Shown: piece by piece, positions 1 to 5,566 of the stretch | Layout of the letters: the number at the start of each line of letters is the position of its first letter | How positions within the stretch are numbered: position 1 is the stretch's first letter | Assembly (NCBI GenBank): GCA_002428285.1 | Contig: DIVO01000073.1 | Coordinates: 1-20,345, forward strand | Source of the DNA: Patescibacteria group bacterium UBA6130 | GTDB taxonomy: Bacteria > Patescibacteriota > Microgenomatia > UBA12405 > UBA6130 | DNA: 20,345 nucleotides | Reading direction: 5' to 3' | Notes under the pieces: generated by a model | What the model saw: only the letters and a program-made list of their open reading frames with translations | The model's database searches: none | What the model was told of the DNA's origin: nothing | Made by a program: the position numbers and the translations under genes

Positions 1-46
1 GCAGGCGGGTCAAATGCATGTTCGTATAATTAAGAACGGTGGGGAC
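1..46 (+). repeat. tRNA-Arg-derived repeat, copy 1 (cut by window edge)
   Basis: The first 46 bases match the 3' half of the repeats at 1415-1529 and 2472-2588. They show the GCAGGCGGGTCAAAT block, a degenerate T-arm, the AATTAAGAACGG spacer and the acceptor-like TGGGGAC. The missing 5' half probably lies upstream of the window. It is a tRNA relic and not a tRNA, because the T-stem cannot close. Confidence 0.75.
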
Positions 47-51
47 AAATA

Positions 52-150
52 TTACAATATTTCCTGTTTCAAAATCTCTTGACCATCTCTTTCAGCCAGG
101 AAATCGACTTTAACGTTGTCTCCTGTAACTTTTGCCCCAGCCACGCTGGA
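52..150 (-). pseudogene. Duplicated 3' tail of the hypothetical gene at 2775-3386
   Basis: Read on the minus strand, this stretch encodes about 30 residues ending in GQEILKQEIL and a stop. They are nearly identical to the C-terminus of the intact protein at 2775-3386, with a few substitutions (for example AERDGQ for VEKDGQ). Homology stops abruptly near 150. The adjoining tRNA-like repeat was copied with it, since the same junction occurs at 2734-2870. It has no start codon or N-terminus, so it is a dead fragment. Conservation of the reading frame suggests the copy is fairly recent. Confidence 0.8.
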
Positions 151-203
151 AGATTATTGGCTTAAGCTAGCGAGGTATTTAGAGAACAAATAACACCCCT
201 TTG

Positions 204-755
204 TTATATTTCAATTTCCTTCATTTCTAAATTTGCCCAATCAATATATCTTCCAAGATCAAGAAATATTAACTGGTCATATTTTTCTCTTGCAGCAATA
301 ATCCCCAACAAATGTCTAAAGAATATTGCGTGCCCAACAACTGCAACGCTATTGTATTTATCTTTCTGTTTTTTTAGAAATTTTAAGAACTTCTCTGCTC
401 TTGCTTTTATTTCGTTGAAGCTCTCACTATCATCATATTTCCAATCAGGATCTTTACGATATTCCAAAAGCCCCCAATCCCAAAACTTCCGCCCTTCCTC
501 TCTACTTTTTCCATCCAGAGACTTGGGTCTGACATGCTCAAAAATATAGTCAACAACTTCATAATTTCCTTCTCCAAAAATAAGTTCTGCAGTTGCCGTG
601 GCTCTTATCAAAGGAGAAGAGAATACCTTATCTACTTTAAGATCAGAATAAAGTCCTTCTTCAATGGTCGATTCGTCTATCTTTGCGTCAGGATTCTGAG
701 ATTTTCCTTCCCCTGATTCAAGTGTTTTTGCGTGACGAATTAAATGTAGTTTCAT
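204..755 (-). CDS. Histidine phosphatase superfamily protein
   Basis: A 183-residue protein of the histidine phosphatase (phosphoglycerate mutase-like) superfamily, which removes phosphate through a phosphohistidine intermediate. The N-terminal LIRHAKT carries the catalytic RH pair (usual form RHG/RHA). SSPLIRATATAE is the conserved second-arginine motif, and VVGHAIFFRHL near residue 141 supplies the second catalytic histidine. The length fits small SixA/CobC-like members. No signal peptide is visible, so it is probably cytosolic. The substrate cannot be told from sequence. The gene is divergent from the truncated methyltransferase, with 64 bases between them. A TGTTATAAA element lies about 14 bases before the ATG, so the leader would be very short. 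Confidence 0.85.
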   Translation of the reverse strand: MKLHLIRHAKTLESGEGKSQNPDAKIDESTIEEGLYSDLKVDKVFSSPLIRATATAELIFGEGNYEVVDYIFEHVRPKSLDGKSREEGRKFWDWGLLEYRKDPDWKYDDSESFNEIKARAEKFLKFLKKQKDKYNSVAVVGHAIFFRHLLGIIAAREKYDQLIFLDLGRYIDWANLEMKEIEI

Positions 756-807
756 ACAACAATATTGATTTTATAACAATTTTGGACGATCTCCAATGGT
801 GTTGTCA

Positions 808-813
808 TATAAT
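808..813 (+). promoter_or_regulatory. -10 box TATAAT placed for leaderless start at 820
   Basis: A consensus TATAAT lies 6 bases before the ATG at 820. An upstream in-frame ATG at 796 would precede this box, so 820 is the preferred start. Confidence 0.6.
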
Positions 814-819
814 ACTACT

Positions 820-1116
820 ATGAAAACTAATTTCAAAGATTTTTGGAGTGTATATAAGCTTTTTGATAAAGCCCTCTATCTTGATGATAAAAGGACAAAT
901 AAAGAGATCTCGTTTATCCAGTCTCTTATACCACTAAATACGCACAAAAGGGTACTAGATCTTGGCTGTGGAGATGGAAGAATCGCGATCAGGCTTGGTG
1001 AGACAGGATATACAGTAACTGGCGTAGATATTGACAAAGAATACATAAAACAAGCTAAAAAGATTTCGCTACAAAGAGGTCTAAGCAATGTCAGTTTTTA
1101 CCTTTACTCGAGCTGA
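820..1116 (+). pseudogene. Truncated class I SAM-dependent methyltransferase
   Basis: About 98 residues of a Rossmann-fold methyltransferase. Motif I, VLDLGCGDGRIAI, and the following GVDID acidic strand, which bind S-adenosylmethionine, are clear. After GLSNVSF the family pattern ends and a stop follows within five codons. Typical members exceed 180-200 residues, so motifs IV onward and the substrate-binding half are missing. The start at 820 is chosen because the -10 box at 808-813 would lie inside the coding region of the longer form (ATG at 796). Immediately after the break another reading frame carries an unrelated gene end (1092-1241), which points to a deletion or recombination junction near 1090. 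It is probably non-functional, although the promoter looks intact. Confidence 0.75.
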
Positions 1117-1241
1117 AGAAAATTATTGAAGAAGATTACGGAATTAAATTGACCATGGCTGAGGTAATGGAAGTAGCAACCACTTTAGTGAGTTTTGCTG
1201 AAACAGCGATGAAGATTGAAGCTAAACCCAACAGTACCTAG
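1092..1241 (+). pseudogene. Remnant of a small helical protein gene (3' end)
   Basis: In a different frame from the methyltransferase, this stretch encodes about 49 residues including KKIIEEDYGIKLTMAEVMEVA and ending KIEAKPNST. It looks like an amphipathic helical C-terminus. The pattern (polar helix, Y-G-x-x-L, then an Ala/Glu-rich helix) resembles a short segment that I recall from small Patescibacteria proteins, but this is recall and not a search result. No start codon is available in frame upstream except inside the methyltransferase fragment. I read it as the tail of a second gene fused to the first by deletion. Confidence 0.5.
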
Positions 1242-1414
1242 CTCAACTTGAGTTTAAAAAGATAATTTAAATGTCAAAATAAAATAAACCACCAACAGAC
1301 AATCTCTACCTCCAAATATGGAGAAATCATATGATGATGAGACCAGGTTGAAGATAATTTATAAGCAATAATACGCTTTCTGTGCCTCTATTTTGGTATA
1401 ATGGGTTAGTTTCA
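1242..1414. other. Non-coding AT-rich spacer
   Basis: No plausible gene is visible. The only clear signal is the extended -10 box at 1394-1402 that precedes the tRNA-like repeat. Confidence 0.6.
1394..1402 (+). promoter_or_regulatory. Extended -10 promoter (TGGTATAAT) of tRNA-like repeat
   Basis: A perfect TGn-TATAAT element ends 12 bases before the tRNA-like element at 1415. A degenerate tRNA copy would not need to keep such a promoter, so the repeat may be transcribed. Confidence 0.6.
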
Positions 1415-1529
1415 GTCCCCATAGTTAAACGGGATAGAACAGGGCGCTTTTAAGGGCCTGCCCGCAGTGCTTAGCACAGCTGATGCAGGCGGGTCAAATG
1501 CATGTTCGTGTTTGATGATGGTGGGGACA
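1415..1529 (+). repeat. tRNA-Arg-derived repeat, copy 2, full length
   Basis: This 115-base element has the 5' and 3' ends of the tRNA-Arg(CCU) gene at 2658. The acceptor halves GTCCCCA and TGGGGAC pair perfectly, and a D-arm-like segment follows. The anticodon arm is replaced by a GC-rich insert containing GCCTGC...GCAGGC and GTGC-TTA-GCAC inverted repeats. The 3' T-stem strand is replaced by unrelated sequence. Bases 1428-1499 are identical to 2485-2556. It cannot work as a standard tRNA. It may be a pseudogene, a mobile repeat or a tRNA-like non-coding RNA. Confidence 0.75.
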
Positions 1530-1534
1530 CAATG

Positions 1535-1634
1535 TCTTGTAATAATGATATCAACTGCGGTATAATATATTTATCACGATGAGAGGACTACCAAAGGGCA
1601 ACCTTGTTTCCCGCGGGAATGCCTCTCTTTTTTT
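1535..1634 (+). ncRNA. Putative small RNA with own promoter and intrinsic terminator
   Basis: A TATAAT at 1561-1566, with a TTGTAA-like -35 at 1537-1542, would start transcription near 1573. The following 60 bases fold compactly. GAGAGG (1581-1586) pairs with CCTCTC (1622-1627), which is followed directly by seven T, as in an intrinsic terminator. Inside the closing stem sit AAGG-GCAA-CCTT and the perfect palindrome TTCCCGCGGGAA. The layout is a small three-way junction ending in a U-tract. No open reading frame fits. I do not recognise the family. It could be a regulatory RNA or an attenuated leader whose gene has been lost, because the next gene downstream lies on the opposite strand. Confidence 0.55.
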
Positions 1635-1689
1635 AATTAATATCCAATAAGTCAAGACTGGAGTTAGATAAGCTTGGTATCGTTTCCCT

Positions 1690-2220
1690 TTATGGATGAG
1701 GCTTCTGGCTTTTTTTAATCGATACTTTTAGTTTATCCCTGACAGACTCGAGAGTGAATATGTGTTTGGCGAATTTTCTTAGAAGAGAGGAATATCTTTT
1801 ATTGGGAGCTATGACTTTTAATAGCTTGTTTTGCTTTTCTAAGTATTCTATTAGGCAGTAAAAATCTCCATCTCCAGTTACAATTATTGCCTTTTCGTAA
1901 TTCTTAAATTCAAGCATTGAGTGAAGTACGAGTTCTGCATCTACATTACCCTTATATGTAGTTTTGCTACCTTTCTTGATCTCTAAGACGTTTTTAAAAA
2001 TTAGTATGTATCCGCACTCTTGTAGGTATCTGTAAAGTGCGGCATTTCCTTCCACATATCCGATAAACAAAAAGGATTTTGAAACGTTATATTTATTCTT
2101 AAGATAAAGGCGAAATTTTCCGAAATCTAACTTCCAGCCTGCGTCTTGAGTTCCCAGGTTGAGATTTTGGCTATCGATAAAAACGTAAATTCTGTCACTC
2201 TTTCTTTTCTTTTTGTTCAT
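1690..2220 (-). CDS. NYN domain (LabA/DUF88-type) predicted nuclease
   Basis: A 176-residue protein of the NYN/LabA (DUF88) group, a PIN-like fold that cleaves RNA with metal-binding aspartates. Visible acidic positions are D16 in VFIDSQNL, D94 in GNVDAELV and D117/D119 in VTGDGDFYCLI, the normal order for this fold. The region from TGDGDF through KLLKVIAPN matches the typical C-terminal half of the domain. The C-terminus is short and basic. The start at 2220 (MNKKKRKS) is preferred over the longer reading frame because a TATAAT at 2227-2232 lies 6 bases before it, a leaderless layout. The RNA target is unknown. The gene sits alone between tRNA-like repeats. Confidence 0.85.
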   Translation of the reverse strand: MNKKKRKSDRIYVFIDSQNLNLGTQDAGWKLDFGKFRLYLKNKYNVSKSFLFIGYVEGNAALYRYLQECGYILIFKNVLEIKKGSKTTYKGNVDAELVLHSMLEFKNYEKAIIVTGDGDFYCLIEYLEKQNKLLKVIAPNKRYSSLLRKFAKHIFTLESVRDKLKVSIKKSQKPHP

Positions 2221-2226
2221 CGTCTT

Positions 2227-2232
2227 ATTATA
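2227..2232 (-). promoter_or_regulatory. -10 box TATAAT of the NYN gene
   Basis: A minus-strand TATAAT lies 6 bases upstream of the chosen ATG (2218-2220). Confidence 0.6.
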
Positions 2233-2367
2233 TGACAGTTTAAGAATATCTCGCAATAAAATCGAAAATATACTTTAGATTGAAGAAAATGGGACAAGAA
2301 ATAGCATTTTTTATTAATAGGCTGGTTTAACTCGGACAAGTTCCAGATTGAGGTATTCGTTAAGACT

Positions 2368-2445
2368 AGAACCAGCAACCTTCCAATGTCCTGTCCGCAG
2401 CGAGCAAATCCAAGCTCATAGTGTGCATTATGAATGGTGGGACAT
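2368..2445 (+). repeat. Old, decayed tRNA-derived repeat relic
   Basis: Scattered blocks align with the repeat at 2472-2588 in the same order: AGAAC, CCTGTCCGCAG, GCAAATCCA and GGTGGGACA. Much of the rest has diverged. It appears to be an older copy lying just upstream of copy 3. Confidence 0.45.
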
Positions 2446-2455
2446 ACAATAATTC

Positions 2456-2464
2456 TGGTATACT
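2456..2464 (+). promoter_or_regulatory. Extended -10 promoter (TGGTATACT) of tRNA-like repeat
   Basis: A TGn-TATACT element ends 7 bases before the repeat at 2472, the spacing expected if transcription starts at its first base. Confidence 0.55.
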
Positions 2465-2471
2465 CAGGTTG

Positions 2472-2588
2472 GTTCTCATAGTTCAACGGGATAGAACAGG
2501 GCGCTTTTAAGGGCCTGCCCGCAGTGCTTAGCACAGCTGATGCAGGCGGGTCAAATCCAGGTTCGAGTAATTAAGAACGGTGGGGACA
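2472..2588 (+). repeat. tRNA-Arg-derived repeat, copy 3, full length
   Basis: This element has the same architecture as copy 2. GTTCTCA and TGGGGAC can pair at all seven positions with two G-U wobbles. The D-arm block from TAGTTC to AGAACAG matches the genuine tRNA-Arg at 2658, and so do AAATCCAGGTTCGAGT and the last bases. Between them lies the same GC-rich insert as in copy 2. The T-stem 3' strand is replaced by AATTAAGAACGG, which instead allows GTTC to pair with GAAC. This copy is closer to the real tRNA than copy 2 in the T-arm. Confidence 0.75.
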
Positions 2589-2635
2589 CGAAGTGAAAGA
2601 GCTTGTTATCTGTTCTGCCCCTTTTGAACTTAGGT

Positions 2636-2641
2636 TATAAT
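2636..2641 (+). promoter_or_regulatory. -10 box TATAAT of tRNA-Arg(CCU)
   Basis: A consensus TATAAT ends 16 bases before the mature tRNA 5' end, leaving a short 5' leader for RNase P. Confidence 0.55.
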
Positions 2642-2657
2642 TAGAAAAAGTTAATGA

Positions 2658-2733
2658 GTCTCCATAGTTCAACGGGATAGAACAGACCCCTCCTAAGGGT
2701 CAAATCCAGGTTCGAGTCCTGGTGGGGACACCA
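2658..2733 (+). tRNA. tRNA-Arg (anticodon CCU)
   Basis: A full cloverleaf of 76 bases. The acceptor GTCTCCA/TGGGGAC has one T-G wobble, and the D-stem is GTTC/GAAC with GG in the loop. The anticodon stem is GACCC/GGGTC with loop CTCCTAA, so the anticodon is CCU, reading AGG. The T-arm is CCAGG-TTCGAGT-CCTGG, the discriminator base is A, and CCA is encoded. The two other tRNAs in the window lack an encoded CCA. It is the apparent parent of the surrounding degenerate repeats. Confidence 0.95.
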
Positions 2734-2767
2734 AATCCAGTTTCGGTCAATTAAGAATGACGGAGAC
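2734..2767 (+). repeat. tRNA-derived repeat, 3' fragment (copy 4)
   Basis: Directly after the CCA end of tRNA-Arg the sequence repeats AAATCCAG, TTCGG, AATTAAGAA and GGAGAC, a decayed copy of the repeat's 3' end. The junction with the gene tail that follows is the same junction found at 1-150. Confidence 0.6.
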
Positions 2768-2774
2768 GAAAATA

Positions 2775-3386
2775 TTATAATATTTCCTGTTTCAAGATCT
2801 CTTGACCATCTTTTTCAACCAGGAAATCGACTTTAACGTTGTCTCCTGTTACTTTCACCCCAGCCACTCCATCAATTAAGAGAAGTCTAAGTCCAAAAAG
2901 AAATGGATTGTTTACCCACCCGCCTTTTCCCTGCTGCTCTCTTAACTGTTGACTTATTGATTCAAAAGCAGCATAAGATGTAATCAGCTTCATGGTTTGA
3001 AGATTAACGATTCTTTCGGTTTCTCCATCTGAGTTTTTAACCTCCTTAATTCCATTGAGTGGAGAAAGATCTTTGAATACTTTATCTTGTATTTCTCGCC
3101 AGATGGAATATCTATATGTGTCTTGTCCGTTTTGTTGTTTGTATCCGGCTATTTCAAAGCCAACTGCGAAAGCTAAATCTAAATTTTTTTCGAGAGTTAA
3201 ATTTTGATTTGATGTGGATTGATTGTATTTTAAGGCAAAGAGGGAAGACGTTTCTTTCCATGCCTCGACACAACCCTGTGCTTTTTCTAAAGAATTCAAA
3301 AATCCTTCTTCGGGAATGGGTACAAGAAGTGAAATGGCAGCCTCCTTAAGCGCTTCTTTGTTATGTTGTATTCTTTCAATTCCCAT
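2775..3386 (-). CDS. Hypothetical protein, 203 residues
   Basis: I do not recognise this protein. It is soluble-looking with no signal peptide or membrane segment. The N-terminal half is mainly helical and polar. A middle stretch around residues 130-150 (LQTMKLITSYAAFESISQQL) is probably helical. The C-terminus (VKVTGDNVKVDFLVEKDGQEI) looks like a beta-hairpin. Its 3' tail exists as a second fragment at 52-150, so this locus has taken part in a local duplication. It is divergent from the L,D-transpeptidase gene, with 106 bases between them that contain a long hairpin. The ATG at 3386 follows TGCCTAATATT, a possible -10, but the spacing is short and the start is only moderately certain. Confidence 0.75.
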   Translation of the reverse strand: MGIERIQHNKEALKEAAISLLVPIPEEGFLNSLEKAQGCVEAWKETSSLFALKYNQSTSNQNLTLEKNLDLAFAVGFEIAGYKQQNGQDTYRYSIWREIQDKVFKDLSPLNGIKEVKNSDGETERIVNLQTMKLITSYAAFESISQQLREQQGKGGWVNNPFLFGLRLLLIDGVAGVKVTGDNVKVDFLVEKDGQEILKQEIL

Positions 3387-3398
3387 AATATTAGGCAG

Positions 3399-3438
3399 GG
3401 TGACAGAATTCTACATCAAAGTAGATTTTTCTGCCACC
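3399..3438. promoter_or_regulatory. Long imperfect hairpin in a divergent promoter region
   Basis: GGTGACAGAA (3399-3408) pairs with TTCTGCCACC (3429-3438) with one mismatch. An inner CTAC/GTAG stem encloses a 6-base loop. It lies between two divergent genes, and a T-rich run follows on the plus strand. It could be an operator or the terminator of an unseen transcript. Confidence 0.45.
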
Positions 3439-3476
3439 TATCTTTTTTTGAAATTGGTGTTATTTCAAGTTTTTTT

Positions 3477-3485
3477 TGATACTAT
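3477..3485 (+). promoter_or_regulatory. Extended -10 promoter (TGATACTAT) of L,D-transpeptidase gene
   Basis: A TGn-TACTAT element ends 7 bases before the ATG at 3493, which supports that start over longer upstream reading-frame starts. Confidence 0.6.
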
Positions 3486-3492
3486 ATTAATA

Positions 3493-4200
3493 ATGGGAAA
3501 CAGATTACTTCAATTTGCAGTGCTTTCGTCAACCTTTCTGGTTTTAAATTTAGTGATTTTCCTTACTCCTTCGGGAAGAGAATTGATTCAGGATACTTTT
3601 TCCCGACAAGATAGAATCAACCCTCAAACAATCTGTGAGGAATACAATCCAGAGCAAGTGAGTGGTGTTTTTAACAACAAAACATGTGATGCTCCTAATT
3701 TTATCGCCGAAGCTAAAGTCCAAGAACAGGTATTGGGCAACAGAAGTAGTGAGAAGAGAATCGAAATCGATCTTGCCCAGCAGAGACTTTACGCCTACGA
3801 GGGTGATAAATTGGTTCATAACTTTGTGGTTTCTACGGGCAAGTGGAACAGAACCCCAACTGGTGAATTCAGAATTTGGATTAAATTAAGGGCAACCAAA
3901 ATGTCTGGTGGGTCAAAGGCGCTTGGCACCTACTATTATCTTCCCAATGTGCCTTACACTATGTATTTTTACAATGCTAATTATCCTATGTGGATGGGTT
4001 ATGGAATTCATGGGACCTACTGGCACAACAATTTTGGACATCCTATGTCTCATGGTTGTATAAATATGAAAACTCCCGAAGCCGAGATTTTATACTATTG
4101 GGCGCAACCTGAGTTAAGAGGAAGGGTAAGCAGTATAAGGGCTGGAGCTGATAATCCCGGTACCAGAGTTTTGATTTACGGTCAAGCTCCTGCGTATTAA
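3493..4200 (+). CDS. L,D-transpeptidase (YkuD domain), membrane-anchored
   Basis: A 235-residue cell-wall enzyme. Family members form 3-3 peptidoglycan crosslinks or attach proteins, using a catalytic cysteine outside the membrane. Residues 6-25 form one hydrophobic signal anchor. The YkuD domain runs from about 88 (KRIEIDLAQQRLYAYEGDKLV) to 230. STGKWNRTPTGEF is the typical second block. The catalytic signature is complete: H173 in YGIHGTYW and S186-H187-G188-C189-I190-N191. Two cysteines at about 48 and 65 could form a disulfide. The start at 3493 was chosen from the -10 spacing and the signal anchor directly behind it. The reading frame remains open upstream, but that part has no family resemblance. 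Confidence 0.93.
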   Translation: MGNRLLQFAVLSSTFLVLNLVIFLTPSGRELIQDTFSRQDRINPQTICEEYNPEQVSGVFNNKTCDAPNFIAEAKVQEQVLGNRSSEKRIEIDLAQQRLYAYEGDKLVHNFVVSTGKWNRTPTGEFRIWIKLRATKMSGGSKALGTYYYLPNVPYTMYFYNANYPMWMGYGIHGTYWHNNFGHPMSHGCINMKTPEAEILYYWAQPELRGRVSSIRAGADNPGTRVLIYGQAPAY

Positions 4201-4303
4201 GAAAACGGATCAATACAATTAAAATATTCATTTAATTGGGATGTGTCTTTCTTTTAAATTCATCCTCTTAACAAGTTTAAGGGATTTTTTAAAAAGTTGA
4301 ATA

Positions 4304-4325
4304 CAAAGAAAGCTTTGTTTCTTTG
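4304..4325. promoter_or_regulatory. Inverted repeat over the -35 region of the 4349 operon
   Basis: CAAAGAAA (4304-4311) and TTTCTTTG (4318-4325) form a perfect 8-base inverted repeat with a 6-base centre. It covers the putative -35 (TTGTTT, 4315-4320). This is a good position for a repressor operator upstream of the metal-transporter operon. Confidence 0.4.
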
Positions 4326-4337
4326 AGTTGTTAAGGC

Positions 4338-4343
4338 TATAAT
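4338..4343 (+). promoter_or_regulatory. -10 box TATAAT of the 4349-5400 operon
   Basis: A consensus TATAAT lies 17 bases after TTGTTT (4315-4320) and 5 bases before the ATG at 4349. Confidence 0.65.
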
Positions 4344-4348
4344 AACCT

Positions 4349-4669
4349 ATGAAAAAAATTACCTTTTATTTACTTGGTTTATTTATTTTTATTCCTCTAA
4401 TTTTGGTAGCTAGTTTGGATGTTTTAGGATATTTTGATGTAACTTTGCCTAAATTTATTAATACTTCTATTCTATATATATTTTTGAGAATCTTTTTGCT
4501 TTTACTCATTCCCGTTCGTTTTCTAGTCTATCTTTTTGTGGACTTCTTTTTTAAGCTTGATATAGTAGGGCCCACCAGGGGGCTAATTTATGCAGGGTTG
4601 TCTTTTATGTATATTTGCATACTTCTTGGTCTTTACCGAAAAGTTGTTAAAAACTATCTTAACAAATGA
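4349..4669 (+). CDS. Small membrane protein, 106 residues, unknown
   Basis: I do not recognise a family. The protein is almost entirely hydrophobic, with probable membrane segments at about 5-27, 40-65 and 78-96. The C-terminus is short and basic (RKVVKNYLNK), probably cytoplasmic by the positive-inside rule. Its stop overlaps the start of the ZIP transporter gene as ATGA (4666-4669), so the two are co-transcribed and very likely translationally coupled. The function may relate to metal transport, but only context suggests that. The start is fixed by a strong promoter whose -10 ends 5 bases before the ATG. Confidence 0.75.
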   Translation: MKKITFYLLGLFIFIPLILVASLDVLGYFDVTLPKFINTSILYIFLRIFLLLLIPVRFLVYLFVDFFFKLDIVGPTRGLIYAGLSFMYICILLGLYRKVVKNYLNK

Positions 4670-5400
4670 ATGTATTAGCAATTTTTGCAAGTGTTGGAGC
4701 GGTGAGCTTGGTTTCGTTGTTGGGAATCGTTTCTCTTCAGATTAAAAAAGAGTTTCTGCAAAAAGTGACTTTTGTGTTAGTGAGTTTTGCCGTGGGAGCC
4801 TTGCTTGGAGATGCCTTTATTCACTTGATTCCTGAAGCCTTTGAAGAATTAGGCGCAGGGTCTGGTGTTTCTTTATTGGTTTTGGCGGGGATTTTGCTGT
4901 TTTTTCTTCTGGAAAAGGTCATTCGCTGGCATCATTGCCACGATTTTGATTGCCACGATCACAAAAAGCCAGTGGCATATATGAATTTATTTGGCGATGG
5001 AGTGCATAACTTATTAGATGGCATGATAATCGCCTCAAGTTATGCTTTGGGATTTGAAATAGGGTTGGCAACTACTGTGGCTGTTTTGCTTCATGAGATA
5101 CCTCAGGAGATGGGAGACTTTGGCGTGTTAATCCATGGTGGCTTTTCTATTGCCAAGGCATTATTTTTTAACTTGATATCGGCTTTGGCTGCTTTTTTAG
5201 GAGCTATTTTAGTGATTATCATTGGTCAGCAGTTACGCGAATTCCATCTATATCTTTTGCCTATTGCTGCAGGAGGATTTTTATATATAGCCTCATCAGA
5301 TTTAATTCCTGAACTTCATAAACAAAAATCAACCTGGATGCAAGTAATTTTTATCTTGCTGGGGATTGCAACTATGTATCTTTTAACTTTTGTAGGATAA
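4666..5400 (+). CDS. ZIP family divalent metal transporter
   Basis: A 244-residue ZIP family protein with about eight membrane segments. ZIP proteins move zinc, iron or manganese into the cytoplasm. The binuclear-site helices are clear: GDGVHNLLDG (about 110-119) in TM4 and HEIPQEMGD (143-151) in TM5. The conserved GDAFIHLIPEA lies in TM2. The loop between TM3 and TM4 is His-, Asp- and Cys-rich (RWHHCHDFDCHDHKK, 87-101), a typical variable metal-binding loop. Metal choice cannot be read from the sequence. Translation probably depends on the overlapping upstream gene. The downstream convergent intergenic region holds the CIRCE element. Confidence 0.92.
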   Translation: MNVLAIFASVGAVSLVSLLGIVSLQIKKEFLQKVTFVLVSFAVGALLGDAFIHLIPEAFEELGAGSGVSLLVLAGILLFFLLEKVIRWHHCHDFDCHDHKKPVAYMNLFGDGVHNLLDGMIIASSYALGFEIGLATTVAVLLHEIPQEMGDFGVLIHGGFSIAKALFFNLISALAAFLGAILVIIIGQQLREFHLYLLPIAAGGFLYIASSDLIPELHKQKSTWMQVIFILLGIATMYLLTFVG

Positions 5401-5533
5401 AACTTTATCGGTATGAGAGAAGGCTAAGGTTAGCATGTTAAGTCAAGTGAATAGATGCCAACTTCTGTATCATATTCTGACAAAACTATATCTAATTGTA
5501 TTTAAGTATATAGAAGTATTGCTAATAATCCCT

Positions 5534-5548
5534 ATTTATCGGATAAAT
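5534..5548. promoter_or_regulatory. Perfect palindrome, possible operator
   Basis: ATTTATC-G-GATAAAT is a perfect 15-base odd palindrome 18 bases upstream of the CIRCE element. A TGCTAATAAT element, possibly an extended -10, precedes it at 5520-5529. Confidence 0.4.
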
Positions 5549-5566
5549 CCTTATTATTACTGCTCG

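Noticed and set aside
796..819. Upstream ATG of the methyltransferase fragment
   Set aside because: The TATAAT at 808-813 would lie inside the coding region, and the extra residues have no family resemblance.
1415..1529. Functional tRNA with an intron in the anticodon loop
   Set aside because: Flanks of the insert do not form an anticodon stem with a sensible loop, and the T-stem is broken too.
2217..2534. 105-codon minus-strand open frame
   Set aside because: It covers tRNA-derived repeats and has no family-like sequence or promoter; it is a by-product of the repeat.
1..2770. CRISPR array
   Set aside because: The repeats are tRNA-derived, unevenly spaced and separated by genes; no regular spacers exist.
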